Positions 46,081-56,262 of a stretch of DNA of 64,000 nucleotides are shown piece by piece. Source of the stretch: an uncultured Arenicella sp. (GTDB lineage Bacteria; Pseudomonadota; Gammaproteobacteria; Arenicellales; Arenicellaceae); the NCBI GenBank assembly GCA_947499305.1, contig CANMNN010000008.1:1-64000 (forward strand). Direction: 5' to 3'. Within the stretch, counting starts at the first letter, position 1. Each line of letters opens with the position of its first letter. The notes below the pieces were generated by a model. That model saw only the letters and a program-made list of their open reading frames with translations. It made no database searches and was not told the DNA's origin. The translations under genes were made by a program, and so were the position numbers.

Positions 46081-48255
46081 ATGCTTATCCAAAATAGCAA
46101 GTTATTTAAATTCTCGTTTATATTGTTAGCCGTATTGATAAGTGCGTGTGACAAATCGCCCGATGAAGAAGCAGTCACTCAAACTATCGAACAAGAAGTC
46201 AGAGAAAACGGCCTTCAGAAAAGTATTTTAGTCACGGCTAGCGAGATCATCAAAGCCGAGTCCTCGGGATGGTTGTCACACGGGAGAACCTATTCAGAGC
46301 AGCGCCATTCTCCATTGAGAGAGGTCAATACAAAAAACGTATCCAGCCTCGGCCTAGAATGGTCCTACGACCTTGGAACAAGTCGCGGGATCGAAGCAAC
46401 TCCGATTGTTCATGATGGCCTTATGTACGTCACGTCAACGTGGAATATTGTCCATGCTCTCGATGCCAGAACCGGTAGAAAGATCTGGAGCTTTGATCCG
46501 AAGGTAGACAAATCTCAAGGGGCCAAAGCCTGCTGTGATGTGGTTAATCGTGGCGTTGCGATTTGGGGGAAAAGTGTTTTTACTGCCACAATCGATGGCC
46601 GTCTAATATCTCTAAATGCTAAAACTGGAGAAGTGAATTGGGATATTAATACCATTGATAAATCTAAACCGTATACCATCACTGGTGCACCAAGAATTAT
46701 CAAAGGCAACGTCATCATAGGTAACGGCGGTGCTGAGCTTGGGGTTCGTGGCTACATAAGCGCGTTTGACTCTGAAACAGGCAAACAAATTTGGCGTTTT
46801 TATACCGTGCCAGGCAATCCAGCCAACGGCTTTGAAAACGATACAATGGAGATGGCCGCTAAAACATGGACCGGCGAGTATTGGACCGCCGGTGGTGGTG
46901 GTACTGCATGGGACTCAATGGCTTACGATCCTGATTTAGACTTGCTCTATGTCGGAGTGGGCAATGGTTCACCATGGAACCAAAGTATTCGCAGCCCAGA
47001 AGGTGGCGACAATTTATTCTTGTCTTCGATTGTCGCAGTTCGACCGGACACCGGCAAATACGTTTGGCACTATCAAACCACACCGGGTGAAACCTGGGAC
47101 TACACGGCAACTCAGCACATGATTCTCGCTGAATTAGAGATCGAGGGCGTACAACGTGACGTCATTATGCAAGCACCAAAGAATGGTTTTTTCTATGTGC
47201 TCGATCGCGAGACAGGCGAATTTATTTCAGCAACAAACTTCGTACCGGTGAATTGGGCGACCCATATAGATAAACAAACCGGTCGACCAGTAGAAACCGA
47301 ATCGGCGCGTTACTCTGGCAAACCTCCGGGCTTACAATTGCCTGGCCCTCTTGGTGCTCATAACTGGCATCCAATGTCGTATAGCCCTGATACTGGCCTA
47401 GTCTACATTCCAGCTCAAGAAGCGCCATTTGTTTACACTGATCAGGCTGACTATAAATTCACCGACGGGCGCTGGAATACAGGCACGGAGTTTGGCGCCG
47501 CTGTGCTTCCTACCGACAAACCAACATTCAAAGCGCTTAAATCATTATTGAAAGGGCGCTTATTGGCGTGGGACCCAGTAGAGCAAAAAGAAGTGTGGAG
47601 CTTTGAGCACGGCGGCCCATGGAATGGTGGGGTGCTGTCGACTTCTGGGGGCTTAGTATTTCAAGGTGCTGCCGATGCGCACTTCGCGGCTTACAACGCA
47701 CAAACTGGAAAGCGTGTATGGAAGTACTTTACGCAAACAGGCATCGTCGCTGCGCCGATAACTTATGAAATCGATGGAGAGCAGTATATAGCCGTCGCAT
47801 CAGGCTGGGGTGGCTCTTACGTACTCGGCTTTGGTGGAGTATTTCCCACGGGGAGCACGGCAAATGTTGGCAGAGTTATGGTGTTCAAACTTGGCGCCAC
47901 ATCACAATTGCCCGAGTTAAATGAAGACTCTCCAAGAACTCGAGCAATTCCTAAACCGCTAAATGTATCAGCCGAGGTCATCACTCAGGGTGCGAGGGCC
48001 TATGCAAATACCTGTACGCTTTGTCATGGAGACCAAGCCTACTCATCCGGGCTTATCCCTAACCTACGGTTTTCGCCTTACACCAACAGCGCAGATGCTT
48101 TCAAATCGGTTGTATTAGGTGGAACGCTTGAAGATCAAGGCATGCCAAACTACAGCGGCGTGTTTGACGAACAAACCATCGAAGCAATTCGAGCCTATGT
48201 AATCTCTGAAGCGAATAGTGACCGTGACTTTGATTTCTATAACGGCAAAGATTAA
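46081..48255 (+). CDS. PQQ-dependent quinohaemoprotein dehydrogenase, lipoprotein
   Basis: This 724-residue protein has a lipobox LISAC with Cys23, so it is a predicted lipoprotein. An eight-bladed PQQ beta-propeller follows (about 60-620), with the vicinal disulfide ACCDVVNRGVA, AGGGGTAWDSMAYD, and WDYTATQHM near the Ca/PQQ site. A C-terminal cytochrome c domain has the haem motif CTLCH at about 645-649. This is the layout of type II quinohaemoprotein alcohol dehydrogenases, which oxidise alcohols in the periplasm and pass electrons to the haem. No PQQ-synthesis gene is in the window. Confidence 0.92.
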   Translation: MLIQNSKLFKFSFILLAVLISACDKSPDEEAVTQTIEQEVRENGLQKSILVTASEIIKAESSGWLSHGRTYSEQRHSPLREVNTKNVSSLGLEWSYDLGTSRGIEATPIVHDGLMYVTSTWNIVHALDARTGRKIWSFDPKVDKSQGAKACCDVVNRGVAIWGKSVFTATIDGRLISLNAKTGEVNWDINTIDKSKPYTITGAPRIIKGNVIIGNGGAELGVRGYISAFDSETGKQIWRFYTVPGNPANGFENDTMEMAAKTWTGEYWTAGGGGTAWDSMAYDPDLDLLYVGVGNGSPWNQSIRSPEGGDNLFLSSIVAVRPDTGKYVWHYQTTPGETWDYTATQHMILAELEIEGVQRDVIMQAPKNGFFYVLDRETGEFISATNFVPVNWATHIDKQTGRPVETESARYSGKPPGLQLPGPLGAHNWHPMSYSPDTGLVYIPAQEAPFVYTDQADYKFTDGRWNTGTEFGAAVLPTDKPTFKALKSLLKGRLLAWDPVEQKEVWSFEHGGPWNGGVLSTSGGLVFQGAADAHFAAYNAQTGKRVWKYFTQTGIVAAPITYEIDGEQYIAVASGWGGSYVLGFGGVFPTGSTANVGRVMVFKLGATSQLPELNEDSPRTRAIPKPLNVSAEVITQGARAYANTCTLCHGDQAYSSGLIPNLRFSPYTNSADAFKSVVLGGTLEDQGMPNYSGVFDEQTIEAIRAYVISEANSDRDFDFYNGKD

Positions 48256-48416
48256 ATAGCTGGTTAACCCTTACCTTATAAATAGACGCCGTCTAAACCA
48301 AAAACAGTTTCATCGATTCTAGCCAACTAAAGCTGCGGCTCGCCACTTCAAAGAGAAGCACGCGAATTGACTAGAATGATAAAACTACGTTTCGATTTCT
48401 CTCGCTATTCGCAACT

Positions 48417-50684
48417 TTAGTCAGGACAAATAGATACGGCGTCGATACCGCCTTCGACTAAATCACCTGCGCTACTGCCGTCACTTGCGCTAACGCGTAG
48501 CAGCACATTTGAGCCGGCGGGGATACTCGCACTTGCGTTCGCCCACTGAGCTTGTGTGCGAACATCACCAATACTTAGCAAGGAGCTATAAGTCGCTCCG
48601 CCATTGAGTGAATATTCAATGCGAAAGAAATCGCCAGAGTTGTCATCTCCCGTATCCCTCTGGCCGTGGAACCAATCGAGCGAAAGAGTAGAAGAATCAG
48701 AAACGGTAATCGCCGGCGACACAGCGACACATACACCTCGGTCTACATCGTCGCGTCCAGCAGACGTATTATTAGCCGTAAACAAGGCAAAGCCATCGCC
48801 TTGAGAGTCTCCAGCAACTTGTGTGACCACACCAGAATTTGTAACCAGAGTTGGGGTCCCTCGCAAATACGCTCCGGTGCTACAGGTTGAAGTAGGCGAA
48901 TTTGACCAACCAGTTGAAGTGGTAAAGTCGTCTTCAAATGCGCAGGCCTGAGGAGGTGTATCTGTAATATTTAGAAATACTGCCGACACCGCACCCCACA
49001 CACCACTGGTATCTCTACTTTGCACATAGACAATGTGTTTACCATTGCTCAAACCAGTGGTATCAATAGCAGCTGAAACACCTTCAGTTCTCTGGTTAAA
49101 TGCGCCATCATCGGCGCTCATTACTTGCCCAATCGCGCCTGTTTGCCAAGGCGGCACATCGATGAAGTATTGCGACTGAGATATGTTTTGAGTGCTTTCA
49201 GAGCCGTTACTATTATTGAAGCGTGTATCACTTGCAGTGGCATTCAGAACAACCGTGGTGCCTGCCACAACGCCTCCACCGCTAGCGCCATTACTTAGTG
49301 ATAAACCAATACTGTCGGGACCGGAGGGTGTGACATAAGGTGTTCGAACCACCTTTGCCGCATATATGAGCGCTGGCAAGTTATCAGGCTTAATAGTATT
49401 TTCATAAACACTGCACTGTTGAAAAAATTGTGTGCCTAGCTCAAATGTATAGGCGGCAACGCCGAGTTCACCATAGCTGATACTGTCGCTGGTCCCATCT
49501 GTCGGATATAAACCAATTGATTGCTGCGGGCTATAGCCATTAAAAAACGCAAACTTTCGACCAAGAGTCTGCAGAGCTAAACCATTTGGAGCTGGCTGAT
49601 TCACATCTCCCCAAGGCCATAAAACTAACTCACTAAAGCTATGTATATCTAAGTGAATACCGCTAGTGTCTGACGGTGCTGCGTCGCTTTGGTTCGGCCC
49701 TCGTCGGTCTGGCCACAGACTGCGCACATAGTTCTGTATAGCCTGAACTTCTGGTTCCGACCCTGCGCTTGGTCCACGATAAGTAGCCGAACACGTGTTA
49801 CCACTAGATCCAACTCCATTAGTGCTGTTCCAGCTAAAAGTGAAATTCCTATTAAGATCAACGCCTAGGCTATTTCCGCTTGGTCCACAATAATTTTGAT
49901 TGGTGTTTTTGCGCCATGAGAGTCCGGTTTCAGCACGTTTACGACCGTCTGGATTCGTCTGTAACATAAGATGAACTTCATGATGATCTAAAATCCAAGT
50001 GGCATCTGCATCATTGTTATAACCTTCGAGCAACCAACGAGCAAAGTCTAAATTCAGTGGCGCCGTTGCATATTCTCGCGCATGTATTGCGCTATTAATA
50101 AACAGTATTGGTTTTAAGCCGTTTGTCGCTTGGTTAGTTAATTTCAATACGTTGATATCGTAACCACCGAGCCCGGCATTTTTTCTCCACGAATTACCTA
50201 CATCAATCCATTGGGCCAACTGCGGATAGTCAGAAACAAACGCTTGGGCGGCTAGGAAGGTCTCCTCTACGGTCTCATAACACGGAAAGCCCGAAACAGC
50301 CTGAATCGTCACATCGGTTGATGACAAGTCTTTGCGCATACTTTGCTGCATTTGCTCTAGTTTGAGCGCTCTTCGCTGTAGGTACTGCCTTGCAACTTCA
50401 ATTTTAAAGTCAAACTGTTCTAATTGGCTTATCTCTCTAGGCGAGAGTTCGAAAATAAGATATCCATCTTCATAGTTCGCTTCTAAAAGTTGTGCGTGAA
50501 ATGAAATTGCTGCTTTTCGAGCTATCTCTATTGATGGGTAATAGGCTCGATATATATTGCTTATATTTTTTTCCTGTTCTAAAAGTTGTAGGGTTTCGTT
50601 GGATTTAACATCATTGGCATAGCTTAGCGGTGTTATTACAAAAACACAGGCTATGGCTAGTATCAGAAGATTAGGGTTCTTCAT
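48417..50684 (-). CDS. secreted zinc carboxypeptidase (M14) with C-terminal extension
   Basis: A 755-residue protein with a signal peptide (about 1-23), a propeptide-like segment (about 24-130), then an M14 domain. Zinc ligands HARE are at 201-204, DIHSFSEL supplies the third His (about 343), and TFELGTQF the catalytic Glu (about 414). After about residue 450 come beta-rich domains with repeated Ser/Gly/Asp motifs, typical of secreted-peptidase C-terminal modules. It removes C-terminal residues from extracellular peptides, probably supplying amino acids. Confidence 0.9.
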   Translation of the reverse strand: MKNPNLLILAIACVFVITPLSYANDVKSNETLQLLEQEKNISNIYRAYYPSIEIARKAAISFHAQLLEANYEDGYLIFELSPREISQLEQFDFKIEVARQYLQRRALKLEQMQQSMRKDLSSTDVTIQAVSGFPCYETVEETFLAAQAFVSDYPQLAQWIDVGNSWRKNAGLGGYDINVLKLTNQATNGLKPILFINSAIHAREYATAPLNLDFARWLLEGYNNDADATWILDHHEVHLMLQTNPDGRKRAETGLSWRKNTNQNYCGPSGNSLGVDLNRNFTFSWNSTNGVGSSGNTCSATYRGPSAGSEPEVQAIQNYVRSLWPDRRGPNQSDAAPSDTSGIHLDIHSFSELVLWPWGDVNQPAPNGLALQTLGRKFAFFNGYSPQQSIGLYPTDGTSDSISYGELGVAAYTFELGTQFFQQCSVYENTIKPDNLPALIYAAKVVRTPYVTPSGPDSIGLSLSNGASGGGVVAGTTVVLNATASDTRFNNSNGSESTQNISQSQYFIDVPPWQTGAIGQVMSADDGAFNQRTEGVSAAIDTTGLSNGKHIVYVQSRDTSGVWGAVSAVFLNITDTPPQACAFEDDFTTSTGWSNSPTSTCSTGAYLRGTPTLVTNSGVVTQVAGDSQGDGFALFTANNTSAGRDDVDRGVCVAVSPAITVSDSSTLSLDWFHGQRDTGDDNSGDFFRIEYSLNGGATYSSLLSIGDVRTQAQWANASASIPAGSNVLLRVSASDGSSAGDLVEGGIDAVSICPD

Positions 50685-51027
50685 ATTTTACGCCTCATTC
50701 TAATAGTTTAGTTTTGTAAACTTGGGGGGCGATGTTTACGCTTGTGCCAAAAAAGGCCCGATTAGAATATAGTCACATAGGTGACATGTCTAGATTTATT
50801 AGACAATTGGTCTTTTATTAGGATGCCAGAATTACCTCGGATTCTACTCAACTAGAAACCAAGGCATCAGCTTGATATTGCAGTCAATTGCTGTGGTGTC
50901 GATAGATCGTCAAAAAAAGCCCCAGTCTATTTCAGACAGAGGCTCCCTCGTATTTTCGAAAACGGCTAACGACAGTCTAGCTTATGGCTGATCGGGCTAG
51001 TAGTCGAAGGGTCTGCTCAATAGCCTG
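50685..51027. other. 343-bp stretch between the carboxypeptidase and hutU
   Basis: It contains the hut terminator at 50918-50944 and the promoter region of the carboxypeptidase gene. No further gene or repeat is visible. Confidence 0.5.
50918..50944 (-). terminator. Rho-independent terminator of the leftward hut operon
   Basis: AGCCCCAGTCT (50918-50928) pairs with AGACAGAGGCT (50934-50944) with one mismatch and a G-T pair. On the minus strand it is followed by seven T. It closes hutI-hutC-hutU. Confidence 0.82.
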
Positions 51028-52704
51028 TTACAAATCAATAGCGGCTAGATTAAGATTATGCTTTCGAGCACATTCTTTTGCTAGCTCATAGCCCGCATCA
51101 GCATGGCGCATTACACCGGCCGCAGGATCATTCCAAAGAACGCGCTTAATCCTTTGCGCCGCGGCATCGGTACCGTCGCAACAAACTACCAAACCAGCAT
51201 GCTGAGAGTACCCCATGCCAACGCCGCCTCCATGATGAAATGATACCCAGGTTGCGCCGCTCGACGTACTGAGCATGAGGTTTAGTAAAGCCCAATCAGA
51301 GACGGCGTCCGAGCCATCAATCATCCCTTCTGTTTCGCGATTTGGACTTGCTACAGAACCTGAATCTAAGTGATCTCGACCGATAACAACTGGTGCTTTT
51401 AACTCGCCGTTTTTGACCATTTCATTAAACGCCAAACCTAAACGATCTCGATCACCTAAACCAACCCAGCATATTCGAGAAGGCAAACCTTGAAAGTCGA
51501 TGCGTTCTTGAGCCATGTCCAACCAGTTATGCAAGTGAGGATCATCAGGAATAAGCTCCTTAACTTTGGCATCGGTTTTATAGATATCTTCAGGATCGCC
51601 CGATAAGGCTACCCAGCGAAACGGGCCAACGCCTTTACAAAACAGCGGGCGAATATAGGCTGGTACGAAACCGGGGAAATCAAATGCGTTGGCGACACCA
51701 TGGTCTTTTGCTTCCTGACGAATGTTGTTGCCGTAATCGACGGTTGGAATACCTTTCGAATGAAAATCTAACATCGCTTGCACGTGCGTGGCCATCGACT
51801 TTCGAGCCTCTTGAGCAACTAAGTCTGGATTAGAATCTGCTTGCTCGCGCCATTGACTAACAGACCAGCCAATTGGTAAATATCCGTTAACGGGGTCATG
51901 CGCTGAAGTTTGATCCGTTACCAAGTCTGGTTCAATGCCATCGGCTACCATTTTGGGCAATATCTCGGCTGCGTTGCCTAGCACTCCGACAGAAACAACG
52001 TCACCGTTACTGTGAGCTTGATCTATCAATACCAGCGCCTCTTCAACGCTCTCTGCACTGGTATCGAGGTAGCGATTACGTAGACGAAAATCGATTCGCG
52101 TTTGATCACACTCTATCACTAACATCGAAAAGCCCGCCATGGTTGCTGCCAAGGGCTGCGCGCCACCCATACCGCCTAAGCCTGCGGTCAAAACCCATTT
52201 ACCTTGTGGCTTTCCATCAAAATGCTGTCGACCCGCCTCAACAAACGTTTCGTAGGTTCCCTGAACAATCCCTTGTGAACCGATGTAGATCCAACTACCC
52301 GCAGTCATTTGACCGTACATCATTAAATCTTTCTTATCGAGCTCATTAAAGTGCTCCCAAGTTGACCACGAAGGAACCAAATTTGAGTTTGCAATCAGCA
52401 CTCTCGGCGCATCAACATGGGTTTTAAAAACACCAACCGGTTTGCCTGACTGCACACAGAGGCTTTCATCTTCTTCCATGTTCTCAAGCGTCTCTATGAT
52501 TGCGTCATACGATTCCCAATTGCGCGCTGCTCTGCCAATACCACCATAAACCACTAAGTCTTCAGGGCGTTCAGCCACTTCGGGGTCGAGATTGTTTTGC
52601 AGCATTCTATAAGGCGCTTCTGTTAACCAACTCTTACAGTTCAATTTGGCTCCGCGCGGGGCTTTAATGCTACGGCGAGGGTCGTGTCTGGTCATTTTAC
52701 TCAT
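51028..52704 (-). CDS. hutU: urocanate hydratase
   Basis: This 558-residue NAD-dependent enzyme converts urocanate to imidazolonepropionate, the second step of histidine degradation. [17 protein letters not shown] (about 175-191) is the NAD-binding loop, and [13 protein letters not shown] near residue 408 holds the conserved active-site Cys. The N-terminal [23 protein letters not shown] is typical. Last gene of the leftward hut operon; it starts 18 bases after hutC. Confidence 0.97.
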   Translation of the reverse strand: MSKMTRHDPRRSIKAPRGAKLNCKSWLTEAPYRMLQNNLDPEVAERPEDLVVYGGIGRAARNWESYDAIIETLENMEEDESLCVQSGKPVGVFKTHVDAPRVLIANSNLVPSWSTWEHFNELDKKDLMMYGQMTAGSWIYIGSQGIVQGTYETFVEAGRQHFDGKPQGKWVLTAGLGGMGGAQPLAATMAGFSMLVIECDQTRIDFRLRNRYLDTSAESVEEALVLIDQAHSNGDVVSVGVLGNAAEILPKMVADGIEPDLVTDQTSAHDPVNGYLPIGWSVSQWREQADSNPDLVAQEARKSMATHVQAMLDFHSKGIPTVDYGNNIRQEAKDHGVANAFDFPGFVPAYIRPLFCKGVGPFRWVALSGDPEDIYKTDAKVKELIPDDPHLHNWLDMAQERIDFQGLPSRICWVGLGDRDRLGLAFNEMVKNGELKAPVVIGRDHLDSGSVASPNRETEGMIDGSDAVSDWALLNLMLSTSSGATWVSFHHGGGVGMGYSQHAGLVVCCDGTDAAAQRIKRVLWNDPAAGVMRHADAGYELAKECARKHNLNLAAIDL

Positions 52705-52722
52705 GATTATTTCGAGTCAGTT

Positions 52723-53463
52723 TTATGAAGTTGAAGAAGGGGAGTATCGATCACCCAATTCGTAGCGGCTTGATGGATAAATTAGCTCAGCGCTGGTCAC
52801 GATTTCATTATCTTTCCAGGTACGTCGGCTGAGCTTCAGGCAAGGTTCACTGATTGGGATATCTAATTGTTTGGCAATAAAATCGTTCGGCATAATCGCC
52901 TTAACCACATGTTCTAACTCTTCAGGGCGAATTTCGCCGATCAAGTATTCGGTAGTCGTTGTGGTCTCAAAGTCGACGTTAATAAAGTTGGGAACAAGGC
53001 TTGGGTTTACATAGCGAAGTTCAAATTGAATTGGGACTTCATCTTGAAAATGCACAATCTCCACTTTAAAAAGCTCCCCGCCAATTGGCAGTTGCATCAA
53101 TTCGCTAACGTCATGGCTCGCCTTAACGCGCTCATGACTTAACACCTCGGCTCGATACGATTTACCTTGTTGACGACTCTCTTGGGCAATCGATACCAAC
53201 TCAATTAAATGAGCCCTGCGAGCAGGCTCGGCAACAAAGGTTCCCAAACCATGCACTCGACGCAAAACGCCATCAGCAGTCAGCTCTCGAAGAGGGCGAT
53301 TTATCGTCATTCGGCTAACACTTAATGCCTCGGCCAATTGGTTTTCAGACGGTATCATTTGGCCAGGCAGCCAAATACCTTGCTCAATTTTTTGACAAAT
53401 CGCGTCTTTAATTTGTTGATAGATCGGCACACTTTTGTCGCCCGATAGCGCGAGGTCTCTCAT
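52723..53463 (-). CDS. hutC: HutC-type GntR-family repressor of histidine utilisation
   Basis: A 246-residue regulator with an N-terminal winged helix-turn-helix (about 12-80, NQLAEALSVSRMTINRPLRELTADGVLRRVHGLGTFV) and a C-terminal UTRA ligand-binding domain (about 95-235). HutC proteins repress hut genes and are released by urocanate. The ATG at 53463 overlaps the hutI stop as ATGA; a longer frame to 53496 lies inside hutI. It is embedded in the operon it probably controls, and an operator candidate lies at 54780-54795. Confidence 0.92.
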   Translation of the reverse strand: MRDLALSGDKSVPIYQQIKDAICQKIEQGIWLPGQMIPSENQLAEALSVSRMTINRPLRELTADGVLRRVHGLGTFVAEPARRAHLIELVSIAQESRQQGKSYRAEVLSHERVKASHDVSELMQLPIGGELFKVEIVHFQDEVPIQFELRYVNPSLVPNFINVDFETTTTTEYLIGEIRPEELEHVVKAIMPNDFIAKQLDIPISEPCLKLSRRTWKDNEIVTSAELIYPSSRYELGDRYSPSSTS

Positions 53464-54704
53464 CGTACTTTTCCTCGATACATTACTTTTTGGCACGGAT
53501 TATGACCTATTCGATAACTGAGTTCGGCTGGGTTTTCTAGGCTCCATAGAACCATATTCGCGAGTTTTCCTACTTCCAAGGTTCCCACTTCAGAAGCTAA
53601 GCCAAGCGCTTTCGCAGCGTTACGAGTTACTCCGGCCAGGCTCTCTTCAGGCGTAAGCTTAAACAAAGTACAAGCCATATTTAGCATCAATAACAATGAG
53701 GAAACCGGCGAACTACCCGGATTTGCATCACTCGAGATTGCAATAGACACCCCCTGTGATCGTAAAGCCGCCACCGGTGGTAGCTTTGTTTCACCTAGAA
53801 AGTAGAATGCTCCTGGCAACAATACGGCGACAGTGTCGTTGCGTTTTATCACCGCAACATCGTCTTCTGCCAAGTATTCAATATGATCTACCGATAGAGC
53901 TCCCATTTCAGCGGCCATAACGGCGCCTTTTTGGTCGCTAAGTTGTTCTGCGTGCAGTTTAAGCGATAAACCATGGCTTACTGCACAGCGAAAAACTCTC
54001 TCGATCTGCTGCGCCGAAAAGGCAATATCCTCACAAAATGCATCGACACTATCCGCTAGATTGTCAGCCGCAACCAAGGGTAAAACGTCACGACAAATAT
54101 AATCAATATAATCGTCACTTCGATTTTTAAATTCAGCTGGGATGGCATGCGCACCCAAGAATGACGTAGATACATCAAGTGATAGTTCTCGACCCAAGCG
54201 GCGAGCAACGCGCAACATTTTTAATTCTGTCTCAAGATCTAAACCGTAACCTGACTTAATTTCGATGGTCGTAACGCCTTCATTTAAAAACGAATTTATT
54301 CGCTGTTTAGCAGAATCAAACAAAGCGTCTTCAGTACTCAAACGCGTTGCTGATACAGTTGAGGCAATCCCTCCGCCTGCTTTCGATATTTCTGAATAGC
54401 TAGCACCGTTAAGGCGCATTTCAAATTCATCTATGCGTTCGCCTCCATACACTATGTGAGTATGACAATCGATCAGGCCGGGTGTCGCTAAAGCACTCAT
54501 GCAGTCCATTTGATTTTGACAAAGGGCGAGCTGTTCTTTAGGTACCTGCGATGTTTCGCCAACCCAGACTATTTTCTCATCAATAATTCCGATAGCGCCA
54601 TGGTCAATAAGCCCATACGGCTTATCTCCAGCTACCATCGTCGCAACTCTCGCGTTAAACCAAAGCGAATCCCAAGGCTTTTGTGTTTGATCTTTATCTA
54701 ACAT
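53460..54704 (-). CDS. hutI: imidazolonepropionase
   Basis: A 414-residue amidohydrolase that opens imidazolonepropionate to formimidoylglutamate, the third step of histidine degradation. The metal-binding DCHTHIVYGGERIDEF is at about residue 78. KSGYGLDLETELKMLRVARRL and LHAEQLSDQKGAV provide the further His/Glu positions, and ISSDANPGSSP the late Asp. First gene of the leftward operon, 142 bases from the divergent hutF start. Confidence 0.96.
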   Translation of the reverse strand: MLDKDQTQKPWDSLWFNARVATMVAGDKPYGLIDHGAIGIIDEKIVWVGETSQVPKEQLALCQNQMDCMSALATPGLIDCHTHIVYGGERIDEFEMRLNGASYSEISKAGGGIASTVSATRLSTEDALFDSAKQRINSFLNEGVTTIEIKSGYGLDLETELKMLRVARRLGRELSLDVSTSFLGAHAIPAEFKNRSDDYIDYICRDVLPLVAADNLADSVDAFCEDIAFSAQQIERVFRCAVSHGLSLKLHAEQLSDQKGAVMAAEMGALSVDHIEYLAEDDVAVIKRNDTVAVLLPGAFYFLGETKLPPVAALRSQGVSIAISSDANPGSSPVSSLLLMLNMACTLFKLTPEESLAGVTRNAAKALGLASEVGTLEVGKLANMVLWSLENPAELSYRIGHNPCQKVMYRGKVR

Positions 54705-54779
54705 TAATAGGTAACTTAGGCTTCCTTAACATGGTCTTAAATAGCTCTATGGAAAGGTGATTAAATCACAATCACTGGA

Positions 54780-54795
54780 ACTTGTATATACAAGT
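54780..54795. promoter_or_regulatory. likely HutC operator between divergent hut operons
   Basis: A 16-bp perfect palindrome, ACTTGTATATACAAGT, 76 bases from the hutI start and 52 bases from the hutF start. HutC operators in Pseudomonas and relatives are palindromes centred on TGTATATACA-like sequence, so this fits both in sequence and position. One operator could control both directions. Confidence 0.8.
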
Positions 54796-54846
54796 ATAGT
54801 TATCTATACTCGAGCCACTTAAAGCTGAATAACTAAGTAAATAACG

Positions 54847-56223
54847 ATGTCGCAAGAGCCGATTCTGCAAGAACTTAAGTTCAAACATGCCTTGTTAGCC
54901 AAAGGTTGGGCAGAAGACGTTTCCATAAAAATCGATGCTCACGGAGACATTCAACAGATAGAGATAGGCGTAGCCAGCGCTAAAAATGGCTGCCTAATAC
55001 CTGGTATTGCTAACCTGCATTCTCACGCACATCAACGAGCAATGGCTGGGCTCGCAGAAAGAGCCGGCCCAAACGCTGATAGCTTTTGGACATGGCGAAA
55101 AATCATGTATCAATTCTTAGATGCGATGCAACCACACCAACTGCATGCCATCGCCTCTCAGCTTTATTTAGAGATGCTGTTATCCGGTTACACTCGTGTT
55201 GCCGAGTTTCAATACCTTCACCACAATTCGGATGGAGGGCACTACGACAACATCGCAGAGATGTCTCTGCAAACACTCGATGCTGCCCAACAAGTGGGGA
55301 TTGGCATCACAAGTCTACCTGTACATTATCAATACGCCGGCTTCGGCAATCAGCCTATCGATGCTCAGCAAGCTCGCTTTTTTAGCGAGCCTGAGACCTT
55401 TCTACGAATAGTTGAACGCCTTGATACTGCCTCAACTATTACGCCAAATGCCAACGTCGGGATAGCAGGCCACTCTCTGAGAGCGACCTGCAAGGAGTCA
55501 TTCAACGACATACTTGGCGGCCTGCCTTCAAGCAATGTCCCAATACACATGCACATTGCTGAGCAGCTAAAGGAAGTTAGCGACTGCATCGCTTGGAGTG
55601 ATGCTCGGCCAGTTGATTATTGCCTCGATAACTTCGACGTTAATTCAAATTGGTGTTTGATACATGCTACTCATATGAGCGACTCTGAAACAATTCGCTT
55701 AGCAAAGAGTCACGCGGTTGCTGGCATTTGCCCCAGCACAGAAGCTAACCTAGGCGATGGTTTTTTCAAAGCAAGCCAATACCTTGAAGCAGGCGGCAAG
55801 CTTGGCATTGGTTCCGATAGCCATGTTTCAATTTCCCCAGTCGAGGAACTGAGGTGGTTAGAATATGGTCAACGACTGCTGCATAAATCCCGCAATCATC
55901 TAGCAGGCGGCGCTAACCATAGTACTGGCCGACGCTTATTCGATCTTGCCGCTAACGGCGGGGCCCAAGCCTGCGGAGTTACCAGTGGCCAGATTGAAGT
56001 GGGTCAACGTGCCGATTTCATCGTGCTTGATACAAACCACCCAATTCTCATCGGTCGCTCTGGCGATCAATTTCTCGACAGCTGGATATTCTCTGGCAAC
56101 AGTAACGCAATTTCAGACGTCTATGTCGGTGGCAAACACGTCACCCGCGATGGCCGTCACACTCATCAAGAAAATATACAACAGCAGTTTCGCATAGCGA
56201 TGGCGGAACTAACGCAGCTCTAA
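54847..56223 (+). CDS. hutF: formimidoylglutamate deiminase
   Basis: This 458-residue amidohydrolase converts formimidoylglutamate to N-formylglutamate with release of ammonia, the branch used by bacteria with the five-step Hut pathway. ANLHSHAHQRAMAGLAERAG (about 58-76) gives the metal-binding His pair, HIAEQLKEV and IHATHMSD the later His ligands, and GIGSDSHVS the Asp. Its presence predicts that a deformylase (normally HutG) finishes the pathway. First gene of the rightward operon. Confidence 0.94.
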   Translation: MSQEPILQELKFKHALLAKGWAEDVSIKIDAHGDIQQIEIGVASAKNGCLIPGIANLHSHAHQRAMAGLAERAGPNADSFWTWRKIMYQFLDAMQPHQLHAIASQLYLEMLLSGYTRVAEFQYLHHNSDGGHYDNIAEMSLQTLDAAQQVGIGITSLPVHYQYAGFGNQPIDAQQARFFSEPETFLRIVERLDTASTITPNANVGIAGHSLRATCKESFNDILGGLPSSNVPIHMHIAEQLKEVSDCIAWSDARPVDYCLDNFDVNSNWCLIHATHMSDSETIRLAKSHAVAGICPSTEANLGDGFFKASQYLEAGGKLGIGSDSHVSISPVEELRWLEYGQRLLHKSRNHLAGGANHSTGRRLFDLAANGGAQACGVTSGQIEVGQRADFIVLDTNHPILIGRSGDQFLDSWIFSGNSNAISDVYVGGKHVTRDGRHTHQENIQQQFRIAMAELTQL

Positions 56224-56262
56224 GCATGCATTACACGCTAATGGCAACGCATAGGTAATCTA

